64,000 nucleotides of DNA from AC-32 sp963766375 (GTDB lineage Bacteria; Actinomycetota; Thermoleophilia; Gaiellales; Gaiellaceae), in assembly GCA_963766375.1 (NCBI GenBank), contig CAVXZG010000019.1, positions 186,001-250,000 of the forward strand. Reading direction: 5' to 3'. Numbering within the stretch: the first letter of the stretch is position 1; each line of letters begins with the position of its first letter. The notes beneath the pieces were generated by a model, which did no database searches, was not told where the DNA came from, and saw nothing but the letters and a program-made list of their open reading frames with translations. Shown here piece after piece: positions 48,576 to 58,355 of the stretch. A program made the position numbers and the translations under genes.

Positions 48576-49913
48576 CTAGCGACAACTGACGAGCTTGCCG
48601 TTGCGCAGGTCGGCCACCGCGCGCTTGAAGGCGGGCAAGCTCGGCTTGGGTGTCCCGTCCGCGAAGTAGAGCCCGGACTGCCAGCCCGCGAAATCGGCCT
48701 CGTCGAAGGTGTGGAAGATGAAGATGCCGCGCACGGTCGGCTGGCAGTACGCGAGCGCGAGAGCGCTGCGGTAGTACGCCGCCTGGACGCCGAAGCCGAC
48801 GCTGTCGGAGCGTCCCGCGAAGCCCGGGTCGCTGTAGGAACGGAGCTTGGTCCGCGGAACGCTCGTCTGCACGCCGAACTCGGTGTAGTAGATCGGCAGA
48901 CGCGCAGACGGCTGCGCTGTCCCCTTGAACGCCTCCTCGAGCAGCGCAACCAGCTTCGGGTAGTCGGCGACCGTGATCGAGGTGTTCGTCGGATGGGAAG
49001 CCGTTGGCGGGACGCGCGAGGCCTGCATATAAGGGTGGAAGGCGAACGCGTCCATCAGCGGGCGCTTGCGACCGCTCGCGCGGTAGGCGGAGCCGAGGTC
49101 GCGGATGAACGCGGTGGGCGAGTGTGTCGGCCGCGAGCCTCCCGGCCGGTCGGCACCGCGCGGGGCGAGGGCGCCGCCTAGGACTCGGACGCCGGGGTCC
49201 GCTGCCTTGATCGCGTCGTAGCTGCGCGCGAGCAGGTCCAGGTAGCCGACCGCTGCGAGGTCGCGTCCGCCGGCTCCGAACTGCGGCGCCCAGAAGGTGT
49301 TGAGGTTCGGCTCGTTGCCGACGATCACGTCGCGCACGGTCGGGAGCGTCTTCACGAGGGCGGCGCAGTACTCAGCGAAGTCCGCGCGCTCCGAGGGCGT
49401 TCTCGGCGTCTCGCGGGCCAGCCCGTGCCAGACGACGACGAAGAGCCGCATGTCGTCCTTCTTCGCGGCGGCGGCCACGTTGCCGAGCGCGTGCACGAGG
49501 CTTCGGGGAGGGCGGCGCTGGCCGCGCTTCCAGGTGGCAGAGACGATCGCGGCGTCGAAGCCCGCGCCGTGGGAGATGTCCACCTGCGCCTGCGCGAAGC
49601 TCAGCGCCTGCTGTGCCAGTGCATCGTCCACGACGCCGACGACGAGAGTCCGGCGCCGCGCGCTGTTCCGGCCCGGCGGCGGGGGCAGCCGCAGCGCGCT
49701 CGTGTCGACGGGATCGGTGGCGTTGGGGGTCGTGGCGGTAGTCGTCGACCCACTGCCTGAATTCGTCTCGCCGGTCGTCGGCTGAGAGCTCGACGCACCG
49801 GTCGAGGCCGGCGCCGCCGGTTTCTTCTCGCTTCCGGAGGAGACGACAATCGCGACGACCACCCCGGCCGCGGCCGCAACCGCGACGGCCGCTGCAAGGA
49901 GGGCCTTCTTCAC
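48576..49913 (-). CDS. secreted glycoside-hydrolase-like TIM-barrel protein
   Basis: A 445-residue protein with an N-terminal anchor/signal helix (AVAVAAAAGVVVAIVVSS) and a Ser/Thr-rich linker of about 50 residues. The barrel has clan GH-A features: RDVIVGNEPNLNTFW (NEP motif, likely acid/base Glu) and LPIYYTEFGVQTSVP (likely nucleophile Glu), with DAFAFHPYMQ and GIFIFHTFDE strands between and after. Glycan substrate unknown; the GH family cannot be fixed by eye. The GTG at 49911-49913 starts the hydrophobic segment. It lies just upstream of hemQ on the same strand (14-base gap). Confidence 0.75.
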   Translation of the reverse strand: MKKALLAAAVAVAAAAGVVVAIVVSSGSEKKPAAPASTGASSSQPTTGETNSGSGSTTTATTPNATDPVDTSALRLPPPPGRNSARRRTLVVGVVDDALAQQALSFAQAQVDISHGAGFDAAIVSATWKRGQRRPPRSLVHALGNVAAAAKKDDMRLFVVVWHGLARETPRTPSERADFAEYCAALVKTLPTVRDVIVGNEPNLNTFWAPQFGAGGRDLAAVGYLDLLARSYDAIKAADPGVRVLGGALAPRGADRPGGSRPTHSPTAFIRDLGSAYRASGRKRPLMDAFAFHPYMQASRVPPTASHPTNTSITVADYPKLVALLEEAFKGTAQPSARLPIYYTEFGVQTSVPRTKLRSYSDPGFAGRSDSVGFGVQAAYYRSALALAYCQPTVRGIFIFHTFDEADFAGWQSGLYFADGTPKPSLPAFKRAVADLRNGKLVSCR

Positions 49914-49925
49914 GAGGTCGGAGGC

Positions 49926-49931
49926 TACCCT
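49926..49931 (+). promoter_or_regulatory. -10 box TACCCT for uvrC
   Basis: TACCCT ends 9 bases before the uvrC ATG, with no Shine-Dalgarno sequence between. This is the same spacing as at tyrS and the sigma factor gene. Confidence 0.45.
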
Positions 49932-49940
49932 TGCCCGGCG

Positions 49941-51791
49941 ATGCCAAAACCGCTCGAAGACCAGCTGAAGGCGCTTCCGGCCAAGTCGGGCGTCTACCTT
50001 TTCCGCGGCGAGCGGGGCGAAGTTCTGTACGTGGGCAAGGCGAAATCCCTGCGCCCGCGCGTCCGCAGCTACTTCCAGGCGAGCTCCGACACGCGCTCCA
50101 CGATCGCGCAGCTGCCGGAGCGGGTCACGGACATCGAGGTGATCGTCACCGACACCGAGGTCGAGGCGCTTCACCTGGAGCAGAACCTCGTCAAACGGCA
50201 TCGGCCGCCCTTCAACGTGCGGCTTCGGGACGACAAGTCGTTCCCGTACATCGCGGTCACGGTCGAGGACGACTACCCGCGTGTGATGTTCACGCGCGAG
50301 CGGCACCGGCGGGGCGTCGTCTACTTCGGCCCGTACGCGAACGCGAAGAAGGTGCGCGAGACGCTGGACGTGCTCAACCGGGTCTTCCCGTACCGGCCCT
50401 GCGAGGGGCCGAAGCCGGGCCGCCACTCCGGGATCCCCTGCCTCGACTACCACATCGAGCGCTGCCTGGCCCCGTGCGTTGGCTACATCTCGAAGGAGGA
50501 CTACCGCGCGATCATCGACAGCGTGATCGAGTTCCTCTCGGGCGACACGAAGCCGATTCAGCGCGAGCTCGAGCGGAAGATGAAGGACGCGGCCGAGGGC
50601 GAGCGCTTCGAGGAGGCGGCGCGCTACCGGAACCGTCTCTTCGCCGTCCGCCATCTCGTCGAGCGACAGGCTGCGGACAAGCGCTCCGTCGGCAGCGTCG
50701 ACGTGATCGGGATCGCCTCCGACGGTGACCGCGCGACGGTTCAGGTCTTTCCGCTGCGCGACGGCCGGCTGATCGACCGCTACGGGTTCCACCTCGAGAA
50801 CGTCGACGGACAGGACACGGCCACGCTGCTGGAGGCCTTCCTGATCGAGTACTACGGCTCGGCGCCGAGCATGCCGCCGCAGATCGTGGTGCCGCCGGAC
50901 TCCGGCGACACCTCGGTGCTGGCGGATTTCCTCTCGGAGCGGCGGGGCTCGCGCGTCGAGGTGCGCGCGCCGGCGCGCGGCGAGAAGCGGCGGCTCCAGG
51001 AGCTCGCGACGCAGAACGCGCGACTTGCGCTCGAGTCGGAGGTGCTGCAGGTCGAGCGCAAGCGGGTGCGGCGGGTCGAGGCGCTCGAGGAGCTGCGCGA
51101 GGCGCTCAACCTGGAGAGCCTGCCGTTGCGGATCGAGTGCTACGACGTCTCGAACATCCAGGGCGAGTCGGTCGTAGGCTCGATGGTCGTCTTCCAGGAC
51201 GCGATGCAGAAGAAGGCGCACTACCGCAAGTTCGGCGTGCGCACCCTCGATGGCCAGGACGACTACGCGGCGCTCGCCGAGGTGATCGCGCGCCGGTTCG
51301 CGCGGCTCCAGGACGCGACCTCGGAGGACTACGACGAGTCCTTCGCGGCGACGCCGAACCTCGTGGTGATCGACGGAGGCAAGGGCCAGCTCGCGGCGGC
51401 GCTGGCGGCGATGCAGGCCTACGACCTGCCGCGAGTGGCCGTGATCTCGCTCGCGAAGCGGGTCGAGGAGGTCTTCGTGCCCGGGGAGGCTGAGCCGATC
51501 GTGCTCGACCGCAACTCGCCGGGGCTGCATCTGCTGCAGCGGGTGCGCGACGAGGCGCACCGCTTCGCGCTCGACTTCCATCGCCAGCGGCGCCAGGCCA
51601 AGGCGCGCGAGTCGATCTTCGACACCCTCCAGGGCGTAGGCCCCGCGCGGCGGCGGGCGCTGCTAGGCCACTTCGGTTCGGCCGAGCGCTTCCTCGCCGC
51701 GAGCCAGGAGGAGCTCGAGGGCGTGCCGGGGATCCCGGCGAGGACCGCGCGGGCGATCTACGCCCAGCTGCACAAGGCCGGCCGAGCGTAG
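49941..51791 (+). CDS. uvrC: excinuclease ABC subunit C
   Basis: A 616-residue, full-length UvrC. The GIY-YIG nuclease has KSGVYLFRGERGEVLYVGKA; the Cys cluster has FPYRPCEGPKPG and CLDYHIERCLAPCVGY; the UVR motif is FEEAARYRNRLFAV. The RNase H-like nuclease has IECYDVSNIQGESVVGSMVV and NLVVIDGGKGQL, with C-terminal helix-hairpin-helix QGVGPARRRALLGHFGS. It makes the dual incisions in nucleotide excision repair. Confidence 0.96.
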   Translation: MPKPLEDQLKALPAKSGVYLFRGERGEVLYVGKAKSLRPRVRSYFQASSDTRSTIAQLPERVTDIEVIVTDTEVEALHLEQNLVKRHRPPFNVRLRDDKSFPYIAVTVEDDYPRVMFTRERHRRGVVYFGPYANAKKVRETLDVLNRVFPYRPCEGPKPGRHSGIPCLDYHIERCLAPCVGYISKEDYRAIIDSVIEFLSGDTKPIQRELERKMKDAAEGERFEEAARYRNRLFAVRHLVERQAADKRSVGSVDVIGIASDGDRATVQVFPLRDGRLIDRYGFHLENVDGQDTATLLEAFLIEYYGSAPSMPPQIVVPPDSGDTSVLADFLSERRGSRVEVRAPARGEKRRLQELATQNARLALESEVLQVERKRVRRVEALEELREALNLESLPLRIECYDVSNIQGESVVGSMVVFQDAMQKKAHYRKFGVRTLDGQDDYAALAEVIARRFARLQDATSEDYDESFAATPNLVVIDGGKGQLAAALAAMQAYDLPRVAVISLAKRVEEVFVPGEAEPIVLDRNSPGLHLLQRVRDEAHRFALDFHRQRRQAKARESIFDTLQGVGPARRRALLGHFGSAERFLAASQEELEGVPGIPARTARAIYAQLHKAGRA

Positions 51792-51823
51792 TAGCGTCTG
51801 CTCACCCGAACAAGGAGGCTCAG

Positions 51824-52116
51824 GTGGGAGTCGCAGTGGTTTCGATCATGGAGTTCTCAGGCGATCCGGACGAGCTGCAAGGGAAGATGAGCAACATCGA
51901 CGACGTCGCCAGGCGTAAGGCGGCCGAGTACGGCGGCGTCTCGTCCACCGTCGTCCGCACCGACGACGGAGTGATGGTCATCAACATGTGGTCCGACGAG
52001 CAGGGCCGGCACAAGATGGCCGACGACCCGGAGATGCGGCAGGCCATTCAGGACGCGGGCATGCCCCCGCCGAGTGCCAAGGGCTACGAGGTTCTAGAGC
52101 ACCGGACCGTCAGCGA

Positions 52117-52120
<4 letters not shown>
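51824..52120 (+). CDS. small hypothetical protein
   Basis: A 98-residue soluble protein: GVAVVSIMEFSGDPDELQGK, VARRKAAEYGGVSSTVVRTD, GVMVINMWSDEQGRHKMADD. The pattern suits a dimeric alpha-beta-barrel (ABM-like) fold, in which such proteins act as small monooxygenases or are uncharacterised. GTG start with GGAGG 10 bases upstream. Its TAG shares CTAG (52117-52120) with the convergent pruA stop. Confidence 0.55.
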
Positions 52121-53781
<1,661 letters not shown>

Positions 53782-53805
53782 CGCCCGGATTCTACGATTG
53801 CGGGA

Positions 53806-54273
53806 GTGGTCGAGCAGATGAGCTACGCGGTCGAGGGCTGGGGAGTGGGCGAGCTGGTCTTCGCGGACGGGCTGCTCGCGTGGCACGAGCTCCCTACACG
53901 CGACGCGTCCTTGGATCACGTAACGCTGTCAAGCCATCCCGTTGTTGACCGCCTGCGCGCCTACTTCTCCGGTGCGGAGCAGTCGTTCGACGACCTCGAG
54001 CTCGAGCTGGAGTGGTGCACCGACTTCCAGCGCGGGGCGATCGAGGCGATCAGGTCGATCCCGTATGGGGAGACGGCGACCTACGGCGAGGTGGCGGCGC
54101 TCGCCGGCCACCCGAACGCCCAGCGCGCGGTCGGTTCGGTTTGCGCCTCGAACCGCTTCGCGGTGGTCGTACCGTGCCACCGGGTGGTGGCCGCCGACGG
54201 CCTCGGGTCGTACGGCTCGCTCGGCGTGGGGTACAAGCGGCGGCTGCTGGAGCTCGAGCGTGTCGTTCTCTGA
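53806..54273 (+). CDS. ogt: methylated-DNA-protein-cysteine methyltransferase
   Basis: A 155-residue protein with the DNA-binding HTH (DFQRGAIEAIRSIPYGETATYGEVAALAG) and active site SNRFAVVVPCHRVVAADG (acceptor Cys in PCHR). It repairs O6-alkylguanine in a suicide reaction. The GTG at 53806 lies 7 bases after TACGAT (53793-53798); an ATG at 53818 is possible. The last 14 bases overlap whiA. Confidence 0.9.
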   Translation: MVEQMSYAVEGWGVGELVFADGLLAWHELPTRDASLDHVTLSSHPVVDRLRAYFSGAEQSFDDLELELEWCTDFQRGAIEAIRSIPYGETATYGEVAALAGHPNAQRAVGSVCASNRFAVVVPCHRVVAADGLGSYGSLGVGYKRRLLELERVVL

Positions 54274-55180
54274 CGACGTTCGCGGCGAGCTCGCCGCGAT
54301 CGCACCCGCTCGCGACTGCGACCGGCTCGCGGAGCTCTCGGCGCTCTTCCATTTTGCCGGACGCCTGCACCTGCTCGGCCGGGGCGAGGTCAGCCTCCAT
54401 CTCGACCTCGCGAGCCCTGCGGTTGCACGGCGCGCCTTCGCGCTGCTGCGCTCGTTCGAGGTCAGCTCGGAGATCCGCACGTACCGACGGCACGCCTTCG
54501 GGCAGGAGACCCGCTACCAGCTCCACGTGGAGGGCGGGCCGCAGGCGCTGGAGCTGCTGGAGCGGGCGGGGGTGGTGGACGCGCGCCACGTCCCTCGCGA
54601 ACGAACGCCGAAACGCATCATCTCGCGCGCCTGCTGTCGAGCCGCCTATCTGCGCGGGGCGCTGCTCGCGGCCGGTTCGGTCAGCGCGCCGCCATCGCCG
54701 CACCTCGAGGTTCGCAGCGAGAGCCGTGCCGGAGCCGAAGCGGTCGCCGCCGCCGCGAGCTCCGAAGGCGCCGAGTTGCGCGTCGCCGAGCGAGGTGACC
54801 ACGCACTCGCCTACGCCAAAGGCATCGACCGAATTGCCGGAGTGCTCGCCGCCGCGGGCGCGAACGACGCCGCCCTCGCTCTGCAGGAGCAAGCAGTGGT
54901 GGGAGCGACGAAAGCCCGCGCCAACCGGCTCGCCAATGCGGATCACGCCAATCTGGTTCGAACCGGCCGGGCGGCGCACTCCCAGCTCGAGGCAGTGCGG
55001 CGGCTGGAGCGGGCGCGCCGCTTCGGAGAGCTCTCGCCACAGCTTCGCGAAATCGCGCAGCTGCGCCTGAAGCATCCTTCGCTCTCCCTCCGAGAACTCG
55101 GCGCAAAATGCAGCCCGCCTGCCAGCAAGGCCTCTGCCCACCGGCGTTTGCGGGCTCTGATCCGGATTGCGCAGCGCTGA
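54260..55180 (+). CDS. whiA: sporulation/division regulator WhiA
   Basis: A 306-residue protein with the LAGLIDADG-like N-domain opening (SFSDDVRGELAAIAPARDCD, ALFHFAGRLHLLGRGEVSLH) and the C-terminal HTH (LREIAQLRLKHPSLSLREL followed by PPASKASAHRRLRAL). WhiA is a DNA-binding regulator of sporulation and cell division in Streptomyces and is kept in non-sporulating relatives. It starts at a GTG inside the end of ogt. The usual partner genes rapZ and yvcK are not beside it, but gap follows as expected. Confidence 0.88.
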   Translation: MSFSDDVRGELAAIAPARDCDRLAELSALFHFAGRLHLLGRGEVSLHLDLASPAVARRAFALLRSFEVSSEIRTYRRHAFGQETRYQLHVEGGPQALELLERAGVVDARHVPRERTPKRIISRACCRAAYLRGALLAAGSVSAPPSPHLEVRSESRAGAEAVAAAASSEGAELRVAERGDHALAYAKGIDRIAGVLAAAGANDAALALQEQAVVGATKARANRLANADHANLVRTGRAAHSQLEAVRRLERARRFGELSPQLREIAQLRLKHPSLSLRELGAKCSPPASKASAHRRLRALIRIAQR

Positions 55181-55347
55181 ACCGCGGTCCACTTTTTCTC
55201 ACTTTCAACAACGTAGTTTTAGGCCGCCGCAGTGCGTAATACTGTGCTGCGGCGGGCTCGCGCTCGTCCGGCGATGGATTCAGACCCCGTCCGTCGCCAA
55301 GGTCCGGAGCGCGACAATGCGGAGGGGGAGGTCGTCCTCGGAGCTTC

Positions 55348-55447
55348 CCCTCCGGCCCGCCCACTTTCGTGGGCGGGCCGGAGGGATGAATCCGGCCGAC
55401 CGGCAGAGCCGGCCGGCCTCTTATCGGTCGGCGTCGCAAGCGACGCC
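55348..55447. repeat. cluster of strong palindromes between whiA and gap
   Basis: Three stem-loops. A 17-bp stem with loop TTTC (55348-55385); an 11-bp stem with one mismatch (55394-55418); and GGCGTCGC, AA, GCGACGCC (55430-55447), identical in arms to the palindrome at 10234-10251. Further partial pairing CTTGGC...GCCAAG follows. The first may terminate whiA transcripts; the others look REP-like. Confidence 0.55.
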
Positions 55448-55525
55448 TTGGCGGCCCGCCTTGCTGCCAAGACGGGCGCGGGTTGCTCGATAGACTCGAC
55501 TGGGCAAGCGACGGGGAGGGACTTC

Positions 55526-56551
55526 GTGGCTATTCGGGTAGGGATCAACGGCTTCGGACGCATCGGGCGCAACTTTTTCCGGGCGCACCTTCAGCGCGGT
55601 GGGGACTTCGAGGTCGTCGCGGCGAACGATCTGGGCGACGCGGCCACGATGGCCCACCTGCTCAAGTTCGACTCCGTGCTCGGCCCGCTCGGCAAGGACG
55701 TCCAGGTCGGCGAGGGCTCGATCACCGTCGAGGGCCAGGAGATCAAGATCCTCGCGGAGCGCGACCCGGGCAGCCTCCCCTGGGGCGATCTCGGCGTGGA
55801 CGTCGTGATCGAGTCGACCGGCTTCTTCACCGACCGCGAGGGAGCCGCGAAGCACCTCGAGGGCGGAGCCAGGAAAGTGATCATCTCGGCGCCGGCCAAG
55901 GGCCCCGACGTGACGATGGTGCTCGGCGTGAACGACGACGCCTACGACCCCGAGGCGCACCACGTGATCTCGAATGCCTCCTGCACGACCAACTGCGTCG
56001 CGCCGCTCGCGAAGGTGCTGCACGACGAGTTCACGATCGAGCAGGGCTTCATGACCACGATCCACGCGTACACGAACGACCAGAACATCCTCGACCTGCC
56101 GCACGAAGACCTGCGCCGTGCGCGCGCAGCCGCGATCAACCTGATCCCGACCTCGACCGGCGCCGCCCGCGCGATCGGGCTGGTGCTGCCGGAGCTCCAG
56201 GGCAAGGTCGACGGCATGGCCATGCGCGCGCCGGTCCCGACCGGCTCGATCGTCGACCTCGTTTGCCGCGTCGGCCGCGAGACGAGCGCGGACGAGGTCA
56301 ACGAGATCTTCAGCGCGAAGGCCGACACCGGCAACTTCGAGGGCATCCTCAGCTACTCGGAGGAGGCGCTCGTCTCGACGGACATCATCCACTCGCCGTA
56401 CTCGTCGATCTTCGACAGCGAGCTGACGATGGCGAACGGGAACATGGTCAAGGTGCTCGGGTGGTACGACAACGAGTGGGGCTACTCGTGCCGGCTCGTC
56501 GATCTCGTCGCAAAGGTCGGGGCGACCTTGCCCGCGGCGGTCTCGGCCTGA
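55526..56551 (+). CDS. gap: glyceraldehyde-3-phosphate dehydrogenase
   Basis: A 341-residue protein. It starts AIRVGINGFGRIGRNFFRAH (NAD motif), the active-site Cys is in ISNASCTTNCVAPLAKVL, followed by LIPTSTGAARAIGLVLPEL and WYDNEWGYSCRLVDL. It phosphorylates and oxidises G3P to 1,3-bisphosphoglycerate. The GTG at 55526 has GGGGAGGG upstream; TAGACT at 55490-55495 is the likely -10. First gene of gap-pgk-tpiA-gpmI. Confidence 0.96.
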   Translation: MAIRVGINGFGRIGRNFFRAHLQRGGDFEVVAANDLGDAATMAHLLKFDSVLGPLGKDVQVGEGSITVEGQEIKILAERDPGSLPWGDLGVDVVIESTGFFTDREGAAKHLEGGARKVIISAPAKGPDVTMVLGVNDDAYDPEAHHVISNASCTTNCVAPLAKVLHDEFTIEQGFMTTIHAYTNDQNILDLPHEDLRRARAAAINLIPTSTGAARAIGLVLPELQGKVDGMAMRAPVPTGSIVDLVCRVGRETSADEVNEIFSAKADTGNFEGILSYSEEALVSTDIIHSPYSSIFDSELTMANGNMVKVLGWYDNEWGYSCRLVDLVAKVGATLPAAVSA

Positions 56552-56607
56552 GGCGCCGACTTGGCGGCGCCGACCAGAGAGGCCGCGCCGGCTTTGCCGG
56601 TGGGGCC
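56552..56607. repeat. palindromes between gap and pgk
   Basis: GGCGCCG/CGGCGCC at 56552-56571, then an 11-bp stem with loop TTT at 56581-56607 whose core GCCGGCTTTGCCGGT (56587-56601) is identical to 10265-10279. They lie within an operon, so they may stabilise or process mRNA rather than end it. Confidence 0.5.
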
Positions 56608-56615
56608 GTCCTAGG

Positions 56616-57659
56616 TTGCATAGGCCACGCTCGGTTCGCCAGGCAGACGCGGCGGGTAAGCACGTGCTCGTGCGCGCGGACCTGAACGTGCCGCTCGAGG
56701 CCGGCCGGGTTGCCGACGACAACCGGATCCGCAAGGCGCTGCCGACGCTCGAGTACCTGCTCGAGCACGACGCGAAGGAGGTCGCGGTCTGCTCGCACCT
56801 CGGCCGCCCGAAGGGGCCTGACCCCGCGTTCTCGATGACGCCCGTGGCCAGGCGGCTCCGCGAGCTGCTTCCGGACGAGCGCATCGACGTGCTCGAGAAC
56901 ACGCGCTTCGACCCCGGCGAGACCAAGAACGACCCCGAGTTCGCGCGCAAGCTCGCGGAGGGGCGCGACCTCTTCGTCCAGGACGCGTTCGGCTCGGTGC
57001 ACCGGGCGCACGCCTCCACCGTCGGGGTCGCGCAGCTGCTGCCGGCCTACGCGGGCCTCCTGCTCGAGCGCGAGCTGGAGGAGCTCGGCAAGCTCCTCGG
57101 CGAGGTCGAGCGGCCGTTCGTCCTGGTCTCCGGCGGCGCGAAGGTCGAGGACAAGCTCGAGGTGCTGCGGAACCTCGGCGGCAGAGCCGACACGGTGCTC
57201 GTGGGCGGCAAGATGGCGGAGGAGCTGCGCGAGCACAACCCGCTCGGCTTCCCGGTCGAGCTTCCGCGCGACGTGGTCGCCGCCCCGGCGTTCGAGGCCG
57301 ACGCCGAGGCGAAGGTCGTGCCCTACGACGAGCTCCCGGAAGGCTGGCTCGGCCTGGACATCGGCCCGGAGACGCGCGAGGCCTTCGCCGCCGAGATCGG
57401 CAAGGCGAAGACGATCTTCTGGAACGGCCCCATGGGGGTCTTCGAGTGGCCTCGCTTCGCCGAAGGCACGAAGGCCGTCGCCGAGGCGGTTGCGCGCGCC
57501 GACGCGTACTCCGTGGTCGGCGGCGCCGACTCGGCGCGGGCGCTCCGCGAGCTGGGCCTGGAGGACGAGGTCTCGTGGCTCTCGACCGGCGGCGGTGCGG
57601 CGCTCGAGCTGCTGGCCGGCAAGGAGCTTCCCGGCGTGACCGCGATCCCGGAGGCCTGA
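56616..57659 (+). CDS. pgk: phosphoglycerate kinase, unusually short
   Basis: A 347-residue protein against the usual 390-400. The N-domain (HVLVRADLNVPLEAGRVADD, VAVCSHLGRPKGPDP, FVQDAFGSVHRAHAS) and the C-domain (VLVSGGAKVEDKLEVL, FWNGPMGVFEWPRFAEGT, WLSTGGGAALELLAGKELPG) are all present. Missing is a block of about 35-40 residues after LVGGKMAEELREHNPLGF, where other PGKs have the G-x-S-L-V-E-E-D stretch. Frame is intact throughout, so this is a true compact form, not an error. TTG start; 3 bases before tpiA. Confidence 0.93.
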   Translation: MHRPRSVRQADAAGKHVLVRADLNVPLEAGRVADDNRIRKALPTLEYLLEHDAKEVAVCSHLGRPKGPDPAFSMTPVARRLRELLPDERIDVLENTRFDPGETKNDPEFARKLAEGRDLFVQDAFGSVHRAHASTVGVAQLLPAYAGLLLERELEELGKLLGEVERPFVLVSGGAKVEDKLEVLRNLGGRADTVLVGGKMAEELREHNPLGFPVELPRDVVAAPAFEADAEAKVVPYDELPEGWLGLDIGPETREAFAAEIGKAKTIFWNGPMGVFEWPRFAEGTKAVAEAVARADAYSVVGGADSARALRELGLEDEVSWLSTGGGAALELLAGKELPGVTAIPEA

Positions 57660-57662
57660 CCG

Positions 57663-58355
57663 ATGCTGATCGCCGGCAACTGGAAGATGTACAAGGGACC
57701 GCGCGAGACGCGGGAGTTCTGCGCCGCCTTCTCGCCGCCCGCCGGCGTCGAGGCGGTGCTCTGCCCGCCCTTCGGGTCGTTGCACGTCGCGGTCGAGAGC
57801 GGGCAGACCGTCTTCGCCCAGAACGTGCACTGGGCCGCCGAGGGGGCCTATACGGGCGAAGTCTCGGCGCCGATGCTGCTCGAGCTCGGGGTTGCGGGCG
57901 CGATCGTCGGCCACTCGGAACGCCGGCAGTACTTCGGCGAAACCGACGAGACCGTCGCCCGCCGGACCGTCGCCGCGCTCGAGCAGGGCCTGCGCGTGAT
58001 CGCCTGCGTCGGCGAGTCCGCGGAGGAGCGCGAGGCCGGTCAAACCGAGCTCGTCCTGCGACTTCAGGTGGAGGCAATCGCGGACGCGGCCGGAGGGCAG
58101 GACGGCCTGGTGATCGCCTACGAGCCGGTCTGGGCGATCGGCACCGGCCAGACGGCGACTCCCGAGATCGCACGAGAGGCGCACGGGTTCATCAAAGGCC
58201 TGCTCGACGCGCCCGTGCTCTACGGCGGCTCGGTCAAGCCCGACAACGCAGCCGAGCTGCTCGCACAGGACGGGGTCGACGGCGCGCTCGTCGGGGGTGC
58301 CTCGCTGGAGGTGGAGTCGTTCACGGCGATTTGCCAAGCGGCCGCCGCGATCTAG
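57663..58355 (+). CDS. tpiA: triosephosphate isomerase
   Basis: A 230-residue protein: LIAGNWKMYKGPRETREF (Asn, Lys), GAIVGHSERRQYFGET (catalytic His), VIAYEPVWAIGTGQTATPE (catalytic Glu), VLYGGSVKPDNAAELLAQDG (phosphate loop). Slightly shorter than the usual 250. Its 3' end overlaps the gpmI start by 25 bases. Confidence 0.95.
   Translation: MLIAGNWKMYKGPRETREFCAAFSPPAGVEAVLCPPFGSLHVAVESGQTVFAQNVHWAAEGAYTGEVSAPMLLELGVAGAIVGHSERRQYFGETDETVARRTVAALEQGLRVIACVGESAEEREAGQTELVLRLQVEAIADAAGGQDGLVIAYEPVWAIGTGQTATPEIAREAHGFIKGLLDAPVLYGGSVKPDNAAELLAQDGVDGALVGGASLEVESFTAICQAAAAI

Noticed and set aside
48576..51581. A 1001-codon minus-strand frame running from the glycosidase into uvrC
   Set aside because: The part above 49913 is antisense to the clear uvrC gene and has no family sense. 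The real gene starts at the GTG before its signal helix.
57446..58330. N-terminal extension of gpmI by nearly 300 codons
   Set aside because: It is pgk and tpiA read in the wrong phase. The gpmI homology begins right after the TTG at 58331.
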